Assembly: GCA_014529385.2 (NCBI GenBank) | Contig: CM043949.1 | Location: forward strand, 141,768,858 to 141,832,857 | Source of the DNA: Adiantum capillus-veneris | Lineage: Eukaryota > Streptophyta > Polypodiopsida > Polypodiales > Pteridaceae | Direction of reading: 5' to 3' | Length of the DNA: 64,000 nt | Translations under genes and position numbers: made by a program | Notes under the pieces: generated by a model | Seen by the model: only the letters and a program-made list of their open reading frames with translations | Database searches by the model: none | What the model was told of the DNA's origin: nothing | Part shown: one piece after another, positions 52,216 to 63,426 of the stretch | Layout of the letters: each line of letters begins with the position of its first letter | Position numbering within the stretch: the stretch's first letter is position 1

Positions 52216-52900
52216 GACGTGGTGTGACTCACCTCGCCTAGCCCCTTCAGCAGCTCTCTTAAGGTGGTGATCCTGCTGAGTCTTGCCGCTTTCTTGCTCA
52301 CCTCCCTTGGGATTGGACAGTTGAGCCTCTAGTTGATGGTCCTTGGATGTTCCAAGCCCCCTGGCCCCCACTGCCTTTGCATACAAGGCCTTAGGCGATT
52401 TCGTCATTCAACTCAACCACTACTGCATGGTTGTTTAGGCCTTGGATCAGATTCCCTATGTGCGAACAACACCCAAGTGCTCAAAATCAATTACCAAGCG
52501 AGGTAGTTGCAAACACACTGAAGATGTATCACTCTAAAGATGTGTTAAAATAACATTAGAGATAGCTAACGCATCAAAGATGCTATAATAGGCGAGCAGA
52601 ATATGCAACCCAGGTCGCGTGCAGCAGAGAGGAACTTGAGGCTTTGGCTGCTCACCCCTGATCGAGCTCCACGTCAACGTAGAAGACCCCGCACCAAGGC
52701 TCACAGATGTAGACCAAAAGCTATTAAACAAAAAAACAACACCCGAGCTAGTAAACCAGAGCAACACCCCACTCAACACCCAACTCCTGTTGCGCAGAGT
52801 TGCATGTGACCACATCACCTGTAAGTTCACATCCTGCACTACCTCGTAGCCTCAAGGCATCCTAACCTTTCTTCATCACTCGACTCCACACTTTAGATTA
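52216..52900. other. Unassigned spacer, possibly LINE 5' region
   Basis: No convincing coding sequence. It may be the 5' untranslated region of the LINE that follows on the plus strand. Confidence 0.3.
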
Positions 52901-52910
52901 CATTTAGGGT

Positions 52911-53381
52911 TTGGGATCAACTAGAAAGATGCTAGCAAAAAGCCCGATGTACCTCAACCATTCCCCATTATGCATCCTACCATGGAACCCGGCATTTGAA
53001 TCCCACGAGGCATTGTGCCGCATGTGGGTTGATTTTGTCAACTTACCAATGTGGTTGTGGGATAACCTCAGAGACCTTGCAAGCATCCTCGATATTCCAC
53101 TGTTTTTTCCAATGCACAAGAAGGTGGAGATTGTAACGAACAGAGTGTGTATTTGTTGGGATGTACGTAAACCCTCTCTAGAGAGAATTGTGATTAATGT
53201 AGGTGTAGGGTTGAAAGTGATCCCTCCTAGATCTGGTACGTTTTTTGGAGCATGCTTTATGTGCAATGGGTTTGACCACTTTTCTAGAGACTGCCATTTG
53301 AATGGTCCTAGGAAAGCTAAAGAGGTTAGAGGCACCAAGGACCACACTCAAAGAATCACCAGTATCCGACATGGAAGTTGA
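52911..53381 (+). pseudogene. LINE ORF1, DUF4283-like domain with zinc knuckle
   Basis: 156-codon frame. ILPWNPAFESHEALCRMWVD then FVNLPMWLWDNLRDLASILD matches the W-x-P-F ... VWVRFPNLP-type pattern of plant L1 ORF1 proteins, followed by a single knuckle CFMCNGFDHFSRDC near the C-terminus. ORF1 proteins bind the LINE RNA. The N-terminal part is short, so the element is 5'-truncated or diverged. A frame change continues it as a charged tail to about 53589. Confidence 0.65.
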
Positions 53382-53635
53382 AGCTGCAAAGCAAGGGGAA
53401 GGTGGGAGCAGCAAGGATAATGAAGCGCTTGAGTCCGACAAGATGGGCGCTAATAAGGAAATTCCCCAAGAACATTCGACTATTGGGCCAATCCCTAAGG
53501 GTATCAACAACCAAGACTCACCAGATTTTCAATTCGTTGCATTCCCTATGTTCAAACCTCCCATGAGGCCTGACCAAAAAATTGCCTAGCCCCTAGGCCC
53601 CCAAGCCGATGGACGAGGGTTGGTAGAAAATCTCT

Positions 53636-54214
53636 ATGATAAAGTGCAAGAGAGTAAAAACATTGGCACGGAGCAACTTCCACCGTAAGGAGAACCCTCC
53701 ACATATTCAAGAATCCCCTATCAATCTAGATAATTTCTTTGGGTTGCTGATGGATAGGGCTCCAAAGGGGTTTTTTACCTCAGAGCTATCCTCTTCTCAC
53801 CTGGCTGTGGCAGAGGAGGAGAGTGAAAGAGAGGTGGCTAGGCATAGTTCACCACACGTGGAGGAGTTGGTCCCACTCTCCCATAATGGAGGACTTACAT
53901 ATTCAGTCTTGGAACGTGAAGGGTATAAAATCTGCAAGAAAAGAACTCTCTTTTGGGAGGATCTCAAAAAAACAGCTACAAATTGTTGGTTAATTCAGGA
54001 GCACCATCTTGACGCTTCTTGGTGTAAGAAGCAGACAATAGGAAATAAGTTGATGTATTATGTTGATGGTGATCTAGGGTATAGTGGGGTGCTCTCCATC
54101 TTTGATAGGGAATTGGAGCCACAAGTTTTTTTAAACCATGTCTCAGGGAGAGTCCTAGGGATAAGGGTGAAGTGGGCAAGCCAGTCCTTCACCATTATAT
54201 GTCAATCTTGCTAG
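53636..54214 (+). pseudogene. LINE ORF2 start, APE-type endonuclease fragment
   Basis: At about 53900 one frame reads IQSWNVKGIKSARK, the standard opening of an L1-type endonuclease; the next frame continues KRTLFWEDLKKTATNCWLIQ, EHHLDASWCKKQ and GDLGYSGVLSIFD. The sequence ends at about 54214 with no RT, so most of ORF2 is missing. The preceding part (53636-53890) belongs to ORF1's tail or the spacer. Confidence 0.65.
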
Positions 54215-54235
54215 AATCAAGGGAACCTAGCTTGG

Positions 54236-55320
54236 ACATATATTTACTAGGATTAAGGTAGCCTAGCTTGAACCGAGCACTGTCTCTTTTCCATAAACCA
54301 ATTCATAAGGGGTAGAATTGATAGCATGTGTTGAAGGTGCCTTCAACACTAGAGCCTTCACCTTTTCAAGATCAACCTCTATACCGTTTTGTCCACATGC
54401 CCTAGCAAATGAGCTTGTGGTTGAGAAAATTCACACTTCTTGGGATTCAATTGACCACCTTCCTCATCCAACCTTTCGAAACACAACTGCAATTATGATA
54501 GATGGTCAATTCTAGAGCTATAACAACCTATGTCATCCATAAAGACCCTGATAAATTTACCCAAATATGACAAACACCCTATTCATCCAATCCTGAAAAG
54601 CTGCATGAGCATGTACCAAACCAAAAGGCATCCTGGAATGGTAAGCAAATCAACCCCATGGAGAAATGAAGGTAGTATTTAACCGATCTTCCAAACCAAT
54701 ACCATTTTTAAAATACTCAAAGAATCCATCCATGATCGAATACCTCTCGTGACCTCCTACTTGTTTTAGACTATGGTTTATGATCTACACACACTCTCTA
54801 GTTTCCATTTTTCTTTGGTGTAATGACAACAGGAGAAACCTACTTGGAGTCATGTATAGGATAGATAATACCTTATTCAAGTAGCTTGTTGATCTCCTGG
54901 CATAAAGCTTCCTTTTGAATCTCCCCCAGTCTTTGCAGCTTCTGTGCCCTTGGCTTGTACCCCTCTTTGAGAAGAATTTGGTGTTCCACCCTTTTGGCTC
55001 CTCCTAGACCTTTGTACTCTATATCAAATAGATTAGGATATGACACACATATCTTCACATAACTGTTTTTCTCCCACTTAGTCAAACCTTCTCCCAACAT
55101 ACCCTCCACCTCTACTACATCTACACCACTAGTTTAAGATTTCACACATTCGTTGGAATGGGGAGAATCTATGGTGACTTCAAAAAGATCCGCATCAATC
55201 TTTAAAAGGTCGTCATCCCTCTTCTCTTCCTCTGTACCTATATAGACTTCATCATAAGCTGACTCAATTTTGTACTAGATTATTATTGAGTCACTTGCCA
55301 CCATAGGATGTAAATGGCTC
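54236..55320 (-). pseudogene. Decayed Gypsy reverse transcriptase fragment
   Basis: Minus-strand reading from 55109: KWEKNSYVKICVSYPNLFDI, VEHQILLKEGYKPRAQKLQR, then PVVITPKKNGN, a degenerate middle, and the catalytic region RVFMDDIGCYSSRIDHL near 54500-54540. It has several stops and frameshifts. Order and strand suggest it is the upstream part of the same element as the RNase H at 51600-52215, the LINE having landed between. Confidence 0.72.
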
Positions 55321-55323
55321 CTC

Positions 55324-55555
55324 TGTTGGGATTAAAGCCCAAGTGGCCTCTTATACGGATATGGCCGGCCGCCCGCCTAACTCACTTACCTCTAACTCTT
55401 TGTATATACTCACATATACTTTTGTGGATAATAAGGTTTTGGGAGATAACCCTTCAAATAGAGTTCTCTGCATACTGTGTACTGTGTAAGCTCTCTGTGT
55501 ATCTCTGTGTGTGTGTGTGTGAGAGAGTCGATCCACGCTCTGCTCCGCGACTTCA
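55324..55555 (+). repeat. 5' LTR of Cop-2
   Basis: About 232 bp, starts TGTTGGGATTAAAGCCCAA like Cop-1, contains a short (GT)n run at 55507-55520, ends cttca before the PBS. No second copy is in the window. Confidence 0.8.
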
Positions 55556-55557
55556 AT

Positions 55558-56630
55558 TGGTATTAGAGCCGAGGTTCAGTGCGTATTTGCGTAATCGCGC
55601 GTGCGCACTTTTCAGGCAGATTCTGGATCCGAAGCTTGAAATTTCACACTCGGCGTTCCGGGAGCGTTTCCAGGAGGTGTCCTAGGTGTTCTGAGGTTTT
55701 ACCCCCCTTTCGAAGTCGTTTATGCCCTCAGAATTTCGTTCTGAGCACTACAACAAAAGATAGATTTCAACCGCCGCAAAGAAATCCGTCTTGTGTAGAT
55801 TGGCAAGCAGGAGGTGGTTGGCATCGATATCGGCATCGACATACATCACTCATTCGTCTTCAAAGCATCATCTATAGACCATGTACACATATATATCATC
55901 AGATATATATATTGCAGTCTGCATTGCTACTTCTTGTGCTTGCCAGGTTCCAGGGGAGGTGTGGCCATACGACGGCTTGACACCACTGGCATGTATTGCA
56001 AATTGATGTACTGTGATTGTGGGTCTGCTAGTTGTGAGTCACGCTAGCAGACAGACCGCTGCAGCGGTCATAGGATAGTGATTGGTCTATTGTAGGATGT
56101 ATGCTAGTTCTTGGCAGTTTGCTGAGCCATCTGTGAGTGTCGTGTGTGAGGTTTTTTGAAGCCAAGCACTGGGGGTTGGGTTACCTAGTGTGAGTTGGAT
56201 TAGGTTGCTGGAGTTCCCCTCTACACGCATCCTCTTTGGCGACTTTTATCCCATAGGATATATGACTTTGTGTAGACACTGGATTGCATCTTATGCGTCA
56301 GGCCGTTGAGGCATTGTTCAAGGTTCAGTCTTGAGACAGATATAGGTTCTGTGATTGCCCAGACAGGAGATAGTGTATGCTTACAGGACATCATATTACA
56401 GAGATTTTAAGATTTGTCACTGGTCAGCTATTTATGATTGTTTTTTAGCTATCTTTTGGTTCTCAGAGCTCTGTTTACAGGGGAGACTCTGTCAAAATTT
56501 TTCCAAAATACTGACAGTTCCTGAGGAAATGTGTTCAGCTTGTTGTTTACAGCTTGTTTACTATGTACAGAGGCCAGTTTACAGGGGAAACTCTGCCGGA
56601 TTTTTCCCAGAAGTAAATAGTTTGGCAGAT
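55558..56630 (+). other. Cop-2 PBS and leader
   Basis: Contains a 14-nt palindrome accgctgcagcggt (about 56050), the segment shared with Gyp-3 (56115-56215), and two copies of the tttacaggggaractctg motif (about 56470 and 56578) just before gag. Cop-1 has the same layout. Confidence 0.65.
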
Positions 56631-58683
56631 ATGGCATCTTCTCAAAGTGAGACTCTTTACAACATAAAGAAGCTGGATGGCACAAACTTTCCATTCTGGA
56701 AGAAGCAGATTTGGTAGGTTTTGGTGCAGAAAAAACAAGTGAAGCCACTGAAGCTCAAAGGGGAGAGACCAGAAGGTATGGCTGAAGATGAGTGGGAAGA
56801 GCTTGATGAGTTAGCTTGTTCCACAATCATGCTGACACTGGCAAAAAATGTTTACTTCAACGTAGCAGAAGAGACTACAGCGTATGGTGTATGGCAAAAG
56901 CTGTGTGGTATGTACGAGAAACAAAGTGTTGCTTCTCAGATTTACTGGCTCAAGAAATTGGTGGATTTGAAGATGAAGGAAGGGACAACTATGTCAAATC
57001 ATCTCAATGAATTTCACACAATTTTCAACCAGTTAACAGCACAGGAGATAGTCTGTCCAGATTCAGTGAAGGCTATGTTTCTCTTAATCACTTTGCCAGA
57101 CATTTGGGATACTTTTCGTACAGCGTTAAGTAATTCTATCGCGCCAGAAGGTTTTACAAGTGCCAATGTAGAAGGCAGCTTGCTCACAGAGGAAGTAAAC
57201 AGGAAGAACATTGACAAAGGCAAAGGCAATAGTGCTTTGGTCATTCGAGGGAGACAACAGTCTAAAGAGAAGAAGGGTAAGAAGACACAAAACCGAAGTA
57301 AGTATCGTGACTCAAAGTCAAAGGATGACATAGAATGCTACCATTGTGGCAAGAAGGGTCACATGAAGAGAGACTGCACGAAGTGGAAACAAGAAAAAGG
57401 CAAAACAAAGAGTTCTGAGCAAGATGAAAAGAAGAGTTCAGTGAAGATTGAAGAGGTGAATGTCACAGGATCTGGTTCAGACAGTGATTCTGGTATCGCA
57501 GCTGGTGACATCTTCCTCACAAGCAATCTTGATTCTGTTTTCTTGACTGCAGAGGATGGACATGCTATGAGTGATTGTATTATCGAGTCAGGGGCATCTT
57601 TACATGTTTCTCCGCACAAAGAATGGTTTACATCATATGTGGCTACTAAAGATTATGTCAGACTTGGCAATGAGCAGGTTTGTAACATACTTGGAGTGGG
57701 AGATGTGAAGTTGAAGTTTCAGAATGGCTCTTCTTTATGGCTCAAGAATGTCAGACATGTTCCAGCAATTCGAAAGAGCTTGATCAGTACAGGGAAGTTG
57801 GATGATGCGGGTTATGTGATAGTCTTTGGGAACAACGCTTGGAAGATCTCCAAAGGTTCGATGACTGTAGCACATGGCAGCAAGTCAGGAACTCTGTACA
57901 CTTTACATGTTTCAGAGGTTAAAAACCATGTAATTAATGTGATTGAGCAGCCAAGTGTGTCACTGTGGCATCGTAGGCTGGGACATATGTCAAAAAGAGG
58001 AATGGAAATACTTTCTCATTATGGTTATTTGCCTGGCTTTTCATTTCAAGATTTCGAGTTTTGTGAGCATTGTGTTTATGGTAAGCAAACACAAGAGCCG
58101 CACAGATCAAAGAGGAATCATAGGGACGAACGGTTAGCTCTTGTGCACAGTGATCTATGCGGACCAATGCCTAGTTTGTCACTAGGGGGAGCATCGTACT
58201 TTTGTACATTCATAGATGACTATTCTCACAAAGTATGGGTTTACTTCTTGAAGCACAAGGATGGGGTGCTCAAGGTCTTTAAGACATTCTTGCAGCTTGT
58301 GGAGAATCAGAGTGGTCAGAAGCTGAAGTGCTTGAGAACTGACAATGGTGGAGAGTACATTTCCAAAGCTTTTCAAGACTTTTGTGAAGCAAAAGGGATA
58401 AAGCGGGAACTTACTGCACCATACAATCCTTCACAAAATGGAGTTGCAGAACGTATGAATAGGACCATACAAGAGAAGGTCAAAAGCATGTTGTCAAATG
58501 CTGAGTTGCCTGATGGATTTTGGGCGGAAGCAGTGGCTACAACAGTCCATTTGATCAACAGGTCTCCTAGTAGGGTTCTGGATAAGAGTGCCGTGGCCGA
58601 GATGCTATGGACAGGCAAGGCACCTTCGTATAAGCATCTCAGAGTCTTTGGTTGTGAAGCTTATAGCCATATTCCTAAGGAGT
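56631..58683 (+). pseudogene. Cop-2 gag, protease and integrase (truncated)
   Basis: Gag starts MASSQSETLYNIKKLDGTNF at 56631; codon 29 is TAG (56716-56718) where Cop-1 has His. The frame is then open to the junction. Zinc knuckle CYHCGKKGHMKRDC and protease-site wording IIESGASLHVSP (Glu where Cop-1 has the catalytic Asp). Integrase: VSLWHRRLGHMSKRGMEIL, LVHSDLCGPMPSLSLGGASY, CLRTDNGGEYISKAFQDF and NGVAERMNRTIQEKVKSM. After 58683 the frame runs on into the Gyp-4 LTR to 58868, which is not element sequence. Confidence 0.9.
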
Positions 58684-59283
58684 TGTTAACCCTCACGGCT
58701 CACGGACACCCTATCACCTACGACGGACGTTGTAACCTACGGCGGACATTGTATTATTTATTTGGTAGAGTCAGGTACCGGGCTTGTCGGTCCAATAGGA
58801 AAAGGGTAAGAGTGATCGTCCATGAGAGGCGCACTCTAGCTGGGACATTCAAGGGATTAGTTGGCTAAGCATGGGCGCCCAAGTGTGAATGGGGTGAGCT
58901 CATATAAAAGTCAACTAAACCTAAAATTCACTCATTCTCTCATTTGTGCAATGCAAGAAAGGTGCTCTTGCTCCATCTCCTTCTCCATCTCCTTGTGTAC
59001 TAGTGTGTGTGTGTGTGTACTTGAGAGAGAGAGAGAGAGTGTGTGTGTGTGTGATCGAGCATTGCGGCGGCACGACGGCGGTCAAGCGGTTGAGCGCGAC
59101 GTAGCGGTGTCTCCTTCTTCGCGGCGAGGAATCCTCCACGGTAGGAGCATAGAGCGGTGAGTGACACACCATTTCCCTCTTTTGAGCTTACTAGTTAAGC
59201 TAGTTGTGTGCTTGGAGCCGTCTGTGGCTCGCACACAGTGTTAGGCAAGTCCCTTGCATTGACACGTGCGACATACGCGCACA
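58684..59283 (+). repeat. 5' LTR of Gyp-4
   Basis: About 600 bp, TG...CA ends, TATA-like box catataaaag at 58901-58910, (GT)n and (GA)n runs near 58998-59055. The right end is set by the PBS; no second copy is available to confirm it. Confidence 0.65.
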
Positions 59284-59287
59284 TTTT

Positions 59288-59309
59288 TGGCACCGCTGCC
59301 GGGGAATCG
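59288..59309 (+). promoter_or_regulatory. Primer binding site of Gyp-4 (tRNA-Asp type)
   Basis: TGGCACCGCTGCCGGGGAAT matches the known TGGCGCCGTTGCCGGGGAT site of plant Gypsy elements at nearly every position. Confidence 0.75.
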
Positions 59310-59715
59310 CCCTGCACTAAGCCCAAGAGGCACTTTGTGCTTCTTCTATGAGTTGTTTGTGGTAGGAAAGAAGAGGAAGAGGAAGAGGAATGAGTTATTT
59401 TTCTGCAAGTTGTTAATTTCTGTATTGTGTGCAAGTTCTGTGATTTTTGCATATTCTTGTGTTTTCTGTTTGCACACAGTCTTTGCAAAATTAGTAGTCG
59501 TTAGCTTGTTTGCAGTGAATGAGTAAGTAGGTAGACAATTAGCAATTTTTGTTTGCACACAGTCTGTACACAGTTTTCTGTTAAGGTTTTCTTGCACATA
59601 GTCTTTGCACAGTAAGGTAGTGAGAGAGGAAGTAGGTGGACAGTTAGCTCACTGTCAGTAAGCATTTAGCAGAGTGGTTAACAGATTAGTTAGTAGATTA
59701 GTTAGTGGTTAGCAG
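59310..59715 (+). other. Gyp-4 leader, left of the solo LTR
   Basis: Low-complexity gttag/gcacacagt-rich leader with short direct repeats (gtttgcacacagtctktgc, three times around 59467-59610). Non-coding. Confidence 0.6.
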
Positions 59716-59972
59716 TGAGGCGGTCCGGGGCGGGCAACAAGAAGAGCAACCTCTAGACACCCTTCAAGGCTCCCGTGCTGCTCAATGAGGCTGGGGCACA
59801 ACACAACACAACCCAAAACAACAAACCCACAGCCAAATCCCAACTACACAAGGGGCACCACCTAGTTTAAGAGCGAACTATGACGCAAAAGAGGAGAATC
59901 GTTAGAGCAACCCACAAACAAGCAAGGAATTTACACTAACCCTAACACCAATGGAACACTCTCACACACTAA

Positions 59973-60045
<73 letters not shown>

Positions 60046-62435
60046 GAGAGATGGTGCTCGGGCTGCCTTGAAGTGTATCGTTATCAAGCAAACATAAATA
60101 TATATATGTAAGAAAGAGAGAGAAGGGGGGAAGGGGGTGCTTGTTGCACTAATGCCTTCTTACAAATCTGTCATGACCAATCAAAGTGAGATTAGTATTT
60201 GTTCAACATAGCTTGAGTAAATTACACCACAACACATAACAAGAAAAAAGCCACCCCAATCACTGTCTTAAGGCCAGGGGAGTCCTCTCCACCCTGTCGC
60301 TCTCTTACAGCATGTGGGATTTATGGCTAAATTGATAACAATACCCGGAGACAAGCTATCAAGAACTTAAACAAAATACCAAGACACTTACACATCATTA
60401 TTGTCCATGACTTCACGTTGGAAGGGAGACAAGGTATCCATGCTTAGTCCAAATTCACCCTCCTTAATTCAACAAATGTTGGGCTTACACTAGTAGGAGA
60501 AATGATAGATTTCCTACTCTCAATTTAATGATCACTCTCTCTTACAATGGCATAGAGTTCCCTTGCTAATCACCCCTAATACAACACATACATATGCCTA
60601 ATGCCAATGAGATTCCACTCAAGAGCTCCTTCTCAAGAGGTTGAGCTTGGCTTCTCAAGCTATAGCATAGTGCTCTTTCTTCTCCCCCCTTTTTGTGCTA
60701 GCTACACCCTCCTTTTATAGCAATTTTGAAGGCTAGGGTTACTCCTCTAACCATGTTTGGGTTAGATTTTCATCAATTTATCTAATTTCTTTTGCTTGGA
60801 ATTATCAAGAAGTTGGTGGGGAAAGAGAGAGGAGAGAAATGGAGGTGATAGGACTTTTCATAGTGGGTTAGTGTTAGTAGAGTTAGTATTAATTTACAAA
60901 TGGAATTGGATATTTACAATGGGAGTATCCATGTAGGATACAAATAAGGAAGAAAATCTCTTAAGGAGGTAAGAAAAGGTGGATTTCTTACAAGGTTGAT
61001 GCTCCAAGTGTCTTGAGTAGGGCCAATTTGGACGTTTGTTGACGGTCCACTAGCTTTGACGGTACATTTTTTCTCCACTCTTGACCTTCTTTGAGAGACA
61101 AGGTAATTGAAGCTGAGTAATCAACCACCACGATGCTGTCTTTTAAGAGAAGAGGCTGAATTTTGTGGTTTTTTTGATAGATATGGGTAATTTGGAGGAG
61201 GAAAAATGAGACTAGGTGGTCAATTTTGGAATGGAATTGTGTGTGGGAGGTATGAGTTCACCATGGTTTCTCTTATTCTTCAAGGTTGAGGAGAAGGTGA
61301 GTAGGGTGTAGAGAGGAGTGGTGAGAGAGGTGGGGATGATGAGTGGAGAAGTGTGTGTGAAAGAGGAAAATGATAAAGTGGAAGAGAGAGTGTGGCTGCA
61401 TAGCATGGGAAAACTGGGGTCCACTAATAAAATCATAGCTCACAGCTCGTAGCTCAAAAAAATATGAAAAAATTTGAGGCAAAAGTTCAGCCCACGAGCT
61501 ACAACTTTTGTTTGTATCACCTTTTCAAATTCGGAGAGCAAGTGAACTTTAAAAATTCAGCAAAACCGATCGTTTTTTTCCACTACACAAGGTCCTTGTG
61601 GGGTCCTTCTTTGGATGATTCTTTTGAATACCTCCAAGAGTGAGCCCTCCATAGTGCATGTATGCATGCCACCTACCCTTGACCTTATTTGGTAGGTCTA
61701 TAATTGAAGATATTGTTGAGATCATGATATAAGTGAATAGTACAACTAAGAAAATCAAATATTGAGGGGTTTAAAAAATATGTACATGTCAAATATAAAT
61801 AATATAAGTGGAAAAAATATAAAGGGGTCAAAAGAAATCTCTCTCATTATGAGGCTATCATAAAAAGATAAATATTTTTGATGTTCTAATTAAAAAAAAA
61901 AAAACAAAATAGATGTAGGAAGGGAAAAATCACAATAGTGAAAAAAATATACACATAAATAAAACTAGTTTTTTTGGATTTTTGTTGGGGTGGAGTTACA
62001 CCAAATATAAGAGAAGCTTACATGAAAATATTTCTATATGGAATAAAGAGTATGAAAAATGGTAAGAAAAATTGTGGTAATGGTGAGGCAATGTACAGAG
62101 TATAAATAACACACACCTAGGTAGAAATATTTAAATAAATACAAAATAATTATGAAAAAATCTTTTATTTAGGCCCTATATACAAAGAAATATTTACATA
62201 CGCATGGGCCATAATATACTTATATTTTATATATTTTTTATTTTTTTGGCTCAACTAGCCCAATGACTAGCTAATTGAGGGTTTTTTATTTCAGTAAGGA
62301 GATATGGGAAAAAGTCCCCTAACTCACACGCACCTATATACAGTGAAAGGGTGAGGGTAACCACAGTGTTTGAGTGATTTGATAGGGTGAGATAACTCAC
62401 TATGGCAATTACAGAGAGCCGAAAAACGGCTATCA
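59716..62435 (-). mobile_element. Solo LTR nested in the Gyp-4 leader
   Basis: 2720 bp starting TGAGGCGG and ending GGCTATCA, flanked by GCAG at 59712-59715 and 62436-62439. The gttag-rich leader resumes on the right. Parts resemble the Gyp-2 LTR (61400-61540 against 15075-15220), and a minus-strand TATA-like CTATAAAAGG lies at 60711-60720. No internal region exists, so recombination between two LTRs has removed it. It contains (GA)n at 59965-60053. Small ORFs in it are not genes. Confidence 0.75.
59965..60053. repeat. (GA)n microsatellite
   Basis: About 90 bp of nearly pure GA inside the solo LTR. Confidence 0.95.
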
Positions 62436-62884
62436 GCAGCACTGTTAGTAAGTAGATAAGGTAGTGAGCTGTGAGCTGTTGACAGAGAGGTTAGGTAGGT
62501 GTTGACAGTGTGTGTGGCCAAGAAAGGGTCACCTAAACCGCGCGCGGTCGTCGCCTTTTTTTTAAAAAAAAAAAAGTAAAAAATCCGAAAATATTTAAGC
62601 GTGAGTGACTGGGGGGCTACACTAAAATTTTGATCGGGATCCCCAACCCCAACCCCAACCCCAACCCCAACCCCAGGCCCAGGCCCCAGTCCTCAGTCTT
62701 ATGATATATACTAAACTCACTCTTATATATATACCCTACCCCCTCAAGAGGGAATGAGAGCATGTGGGGCAAGTCCTCCACTCTCCTCCCTTCTCTTCCC
62801 ACTTGCACCCTTAGACTTTCTAATTTGGGCCTAGTTCCCTACTAGAAATTGACGATTTTAGGGATTCCGAGGGCATAAAGTGAC
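62436..62884 (+). other. Gyp-4 leader, right of the solo LTR
   Basis: Resumes as gttagtaagtagataagg. Contains five CCCCAA hexamers plus variants (62641-62690). No coding sequence. Confidence 0.6.
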
Positions 62885-62904
62885 CAAACGGAGGGCTGTA
62901 AAGC

Positions 62905-63426
62905 ATGGCACGTCCCTCTGACCGAGACGCTCGTTTTGAGCTATCATACGTTCTATTCTATAGCTGGGTCAGAAAAAAAGGACCAAAAAATCGAAAAAAA
63001 AAAGAAAATACTTGGGTTGCAAAACACCCAAAAATACTAGGTGAGCAGCCTTCACGGGCACTCACTGACACTTCTAGGGGATCCAAGTCATATGCACCTA
63101 CGCTCTGGACAAGTGTTAGAGCACGAGCATATTGGTAGTGCCTCCATTTACGCGGGCACCCATTATTCCTCCACCTTAGGTTCTGGACCTTTGGCCGGGA
63201 CTCAAGGTAGCGCGACCCAAGATCCTCATATCGCGTCTAGTGATTCTTCCTCTGACTACGAAGTCATGGAGGGGTTTCCTAGTGTGTACAGGAGCGTGTT
63301 GCTGTTGTTAGGATTTGGACCTTCATGGAATCTTTATCTCGACTCACTCTTCAAATCAAGCGCGACCATCAACACAAACAGGTGTTTCTTGTCCATTAGC
63401 ATCGCCTCTTATTTTTTGCATCTATG
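62905..63426 (+). pseudogene. Gyp-4 gag start region
   Basis: Frames 62905-63138 (MARPSDRDARFELSYVLFYS) and 63041-63426, the latter with SHMHLRSGQVLEHEH, a form of the MxLRSG motif at the start of many plant Gypsy gag proteins, then a Ser/Gly-rich part. The frames stop by 63426; a frameshift or an intron could follow. From 63427 to the window end I see no further coding segment. Confidence 0.45.

Larger units (their letters stand above)
55324..58683 (+). mobile_element. Cop-2, Ty1/Copia element truncated by Gyp-4
   Basis: 5' LTR at 55324-55555 (TGTTGGGATTAAAGCCC...), PBS TGGTATTAGAGC at 55558-55569, leader to 56630, then gag, protease and the integrase core. The sequence breaks off at 58683 inside the conserved GCEAYSHIPKE block, where a new LTR starts. 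RT, RNase H and 3' LTR lie outside the window, beyond Gyp-4, or are lost. It is a close protein relative of Cop-1. Confidence 0.9.

Noticed and set aside
59965-60053. Long GA run as a possible regulatory (GAGA-type) element
   Set aside because: It is a plain microsatellite within a solo LTR, with no neighbouring gene to regulate.
62641-62690. Possible telomere-type array
   Set aside because: Plant telomeres are usually CCCTAAA; this is CCCCAA, five units, inside a retrotransposon leader.
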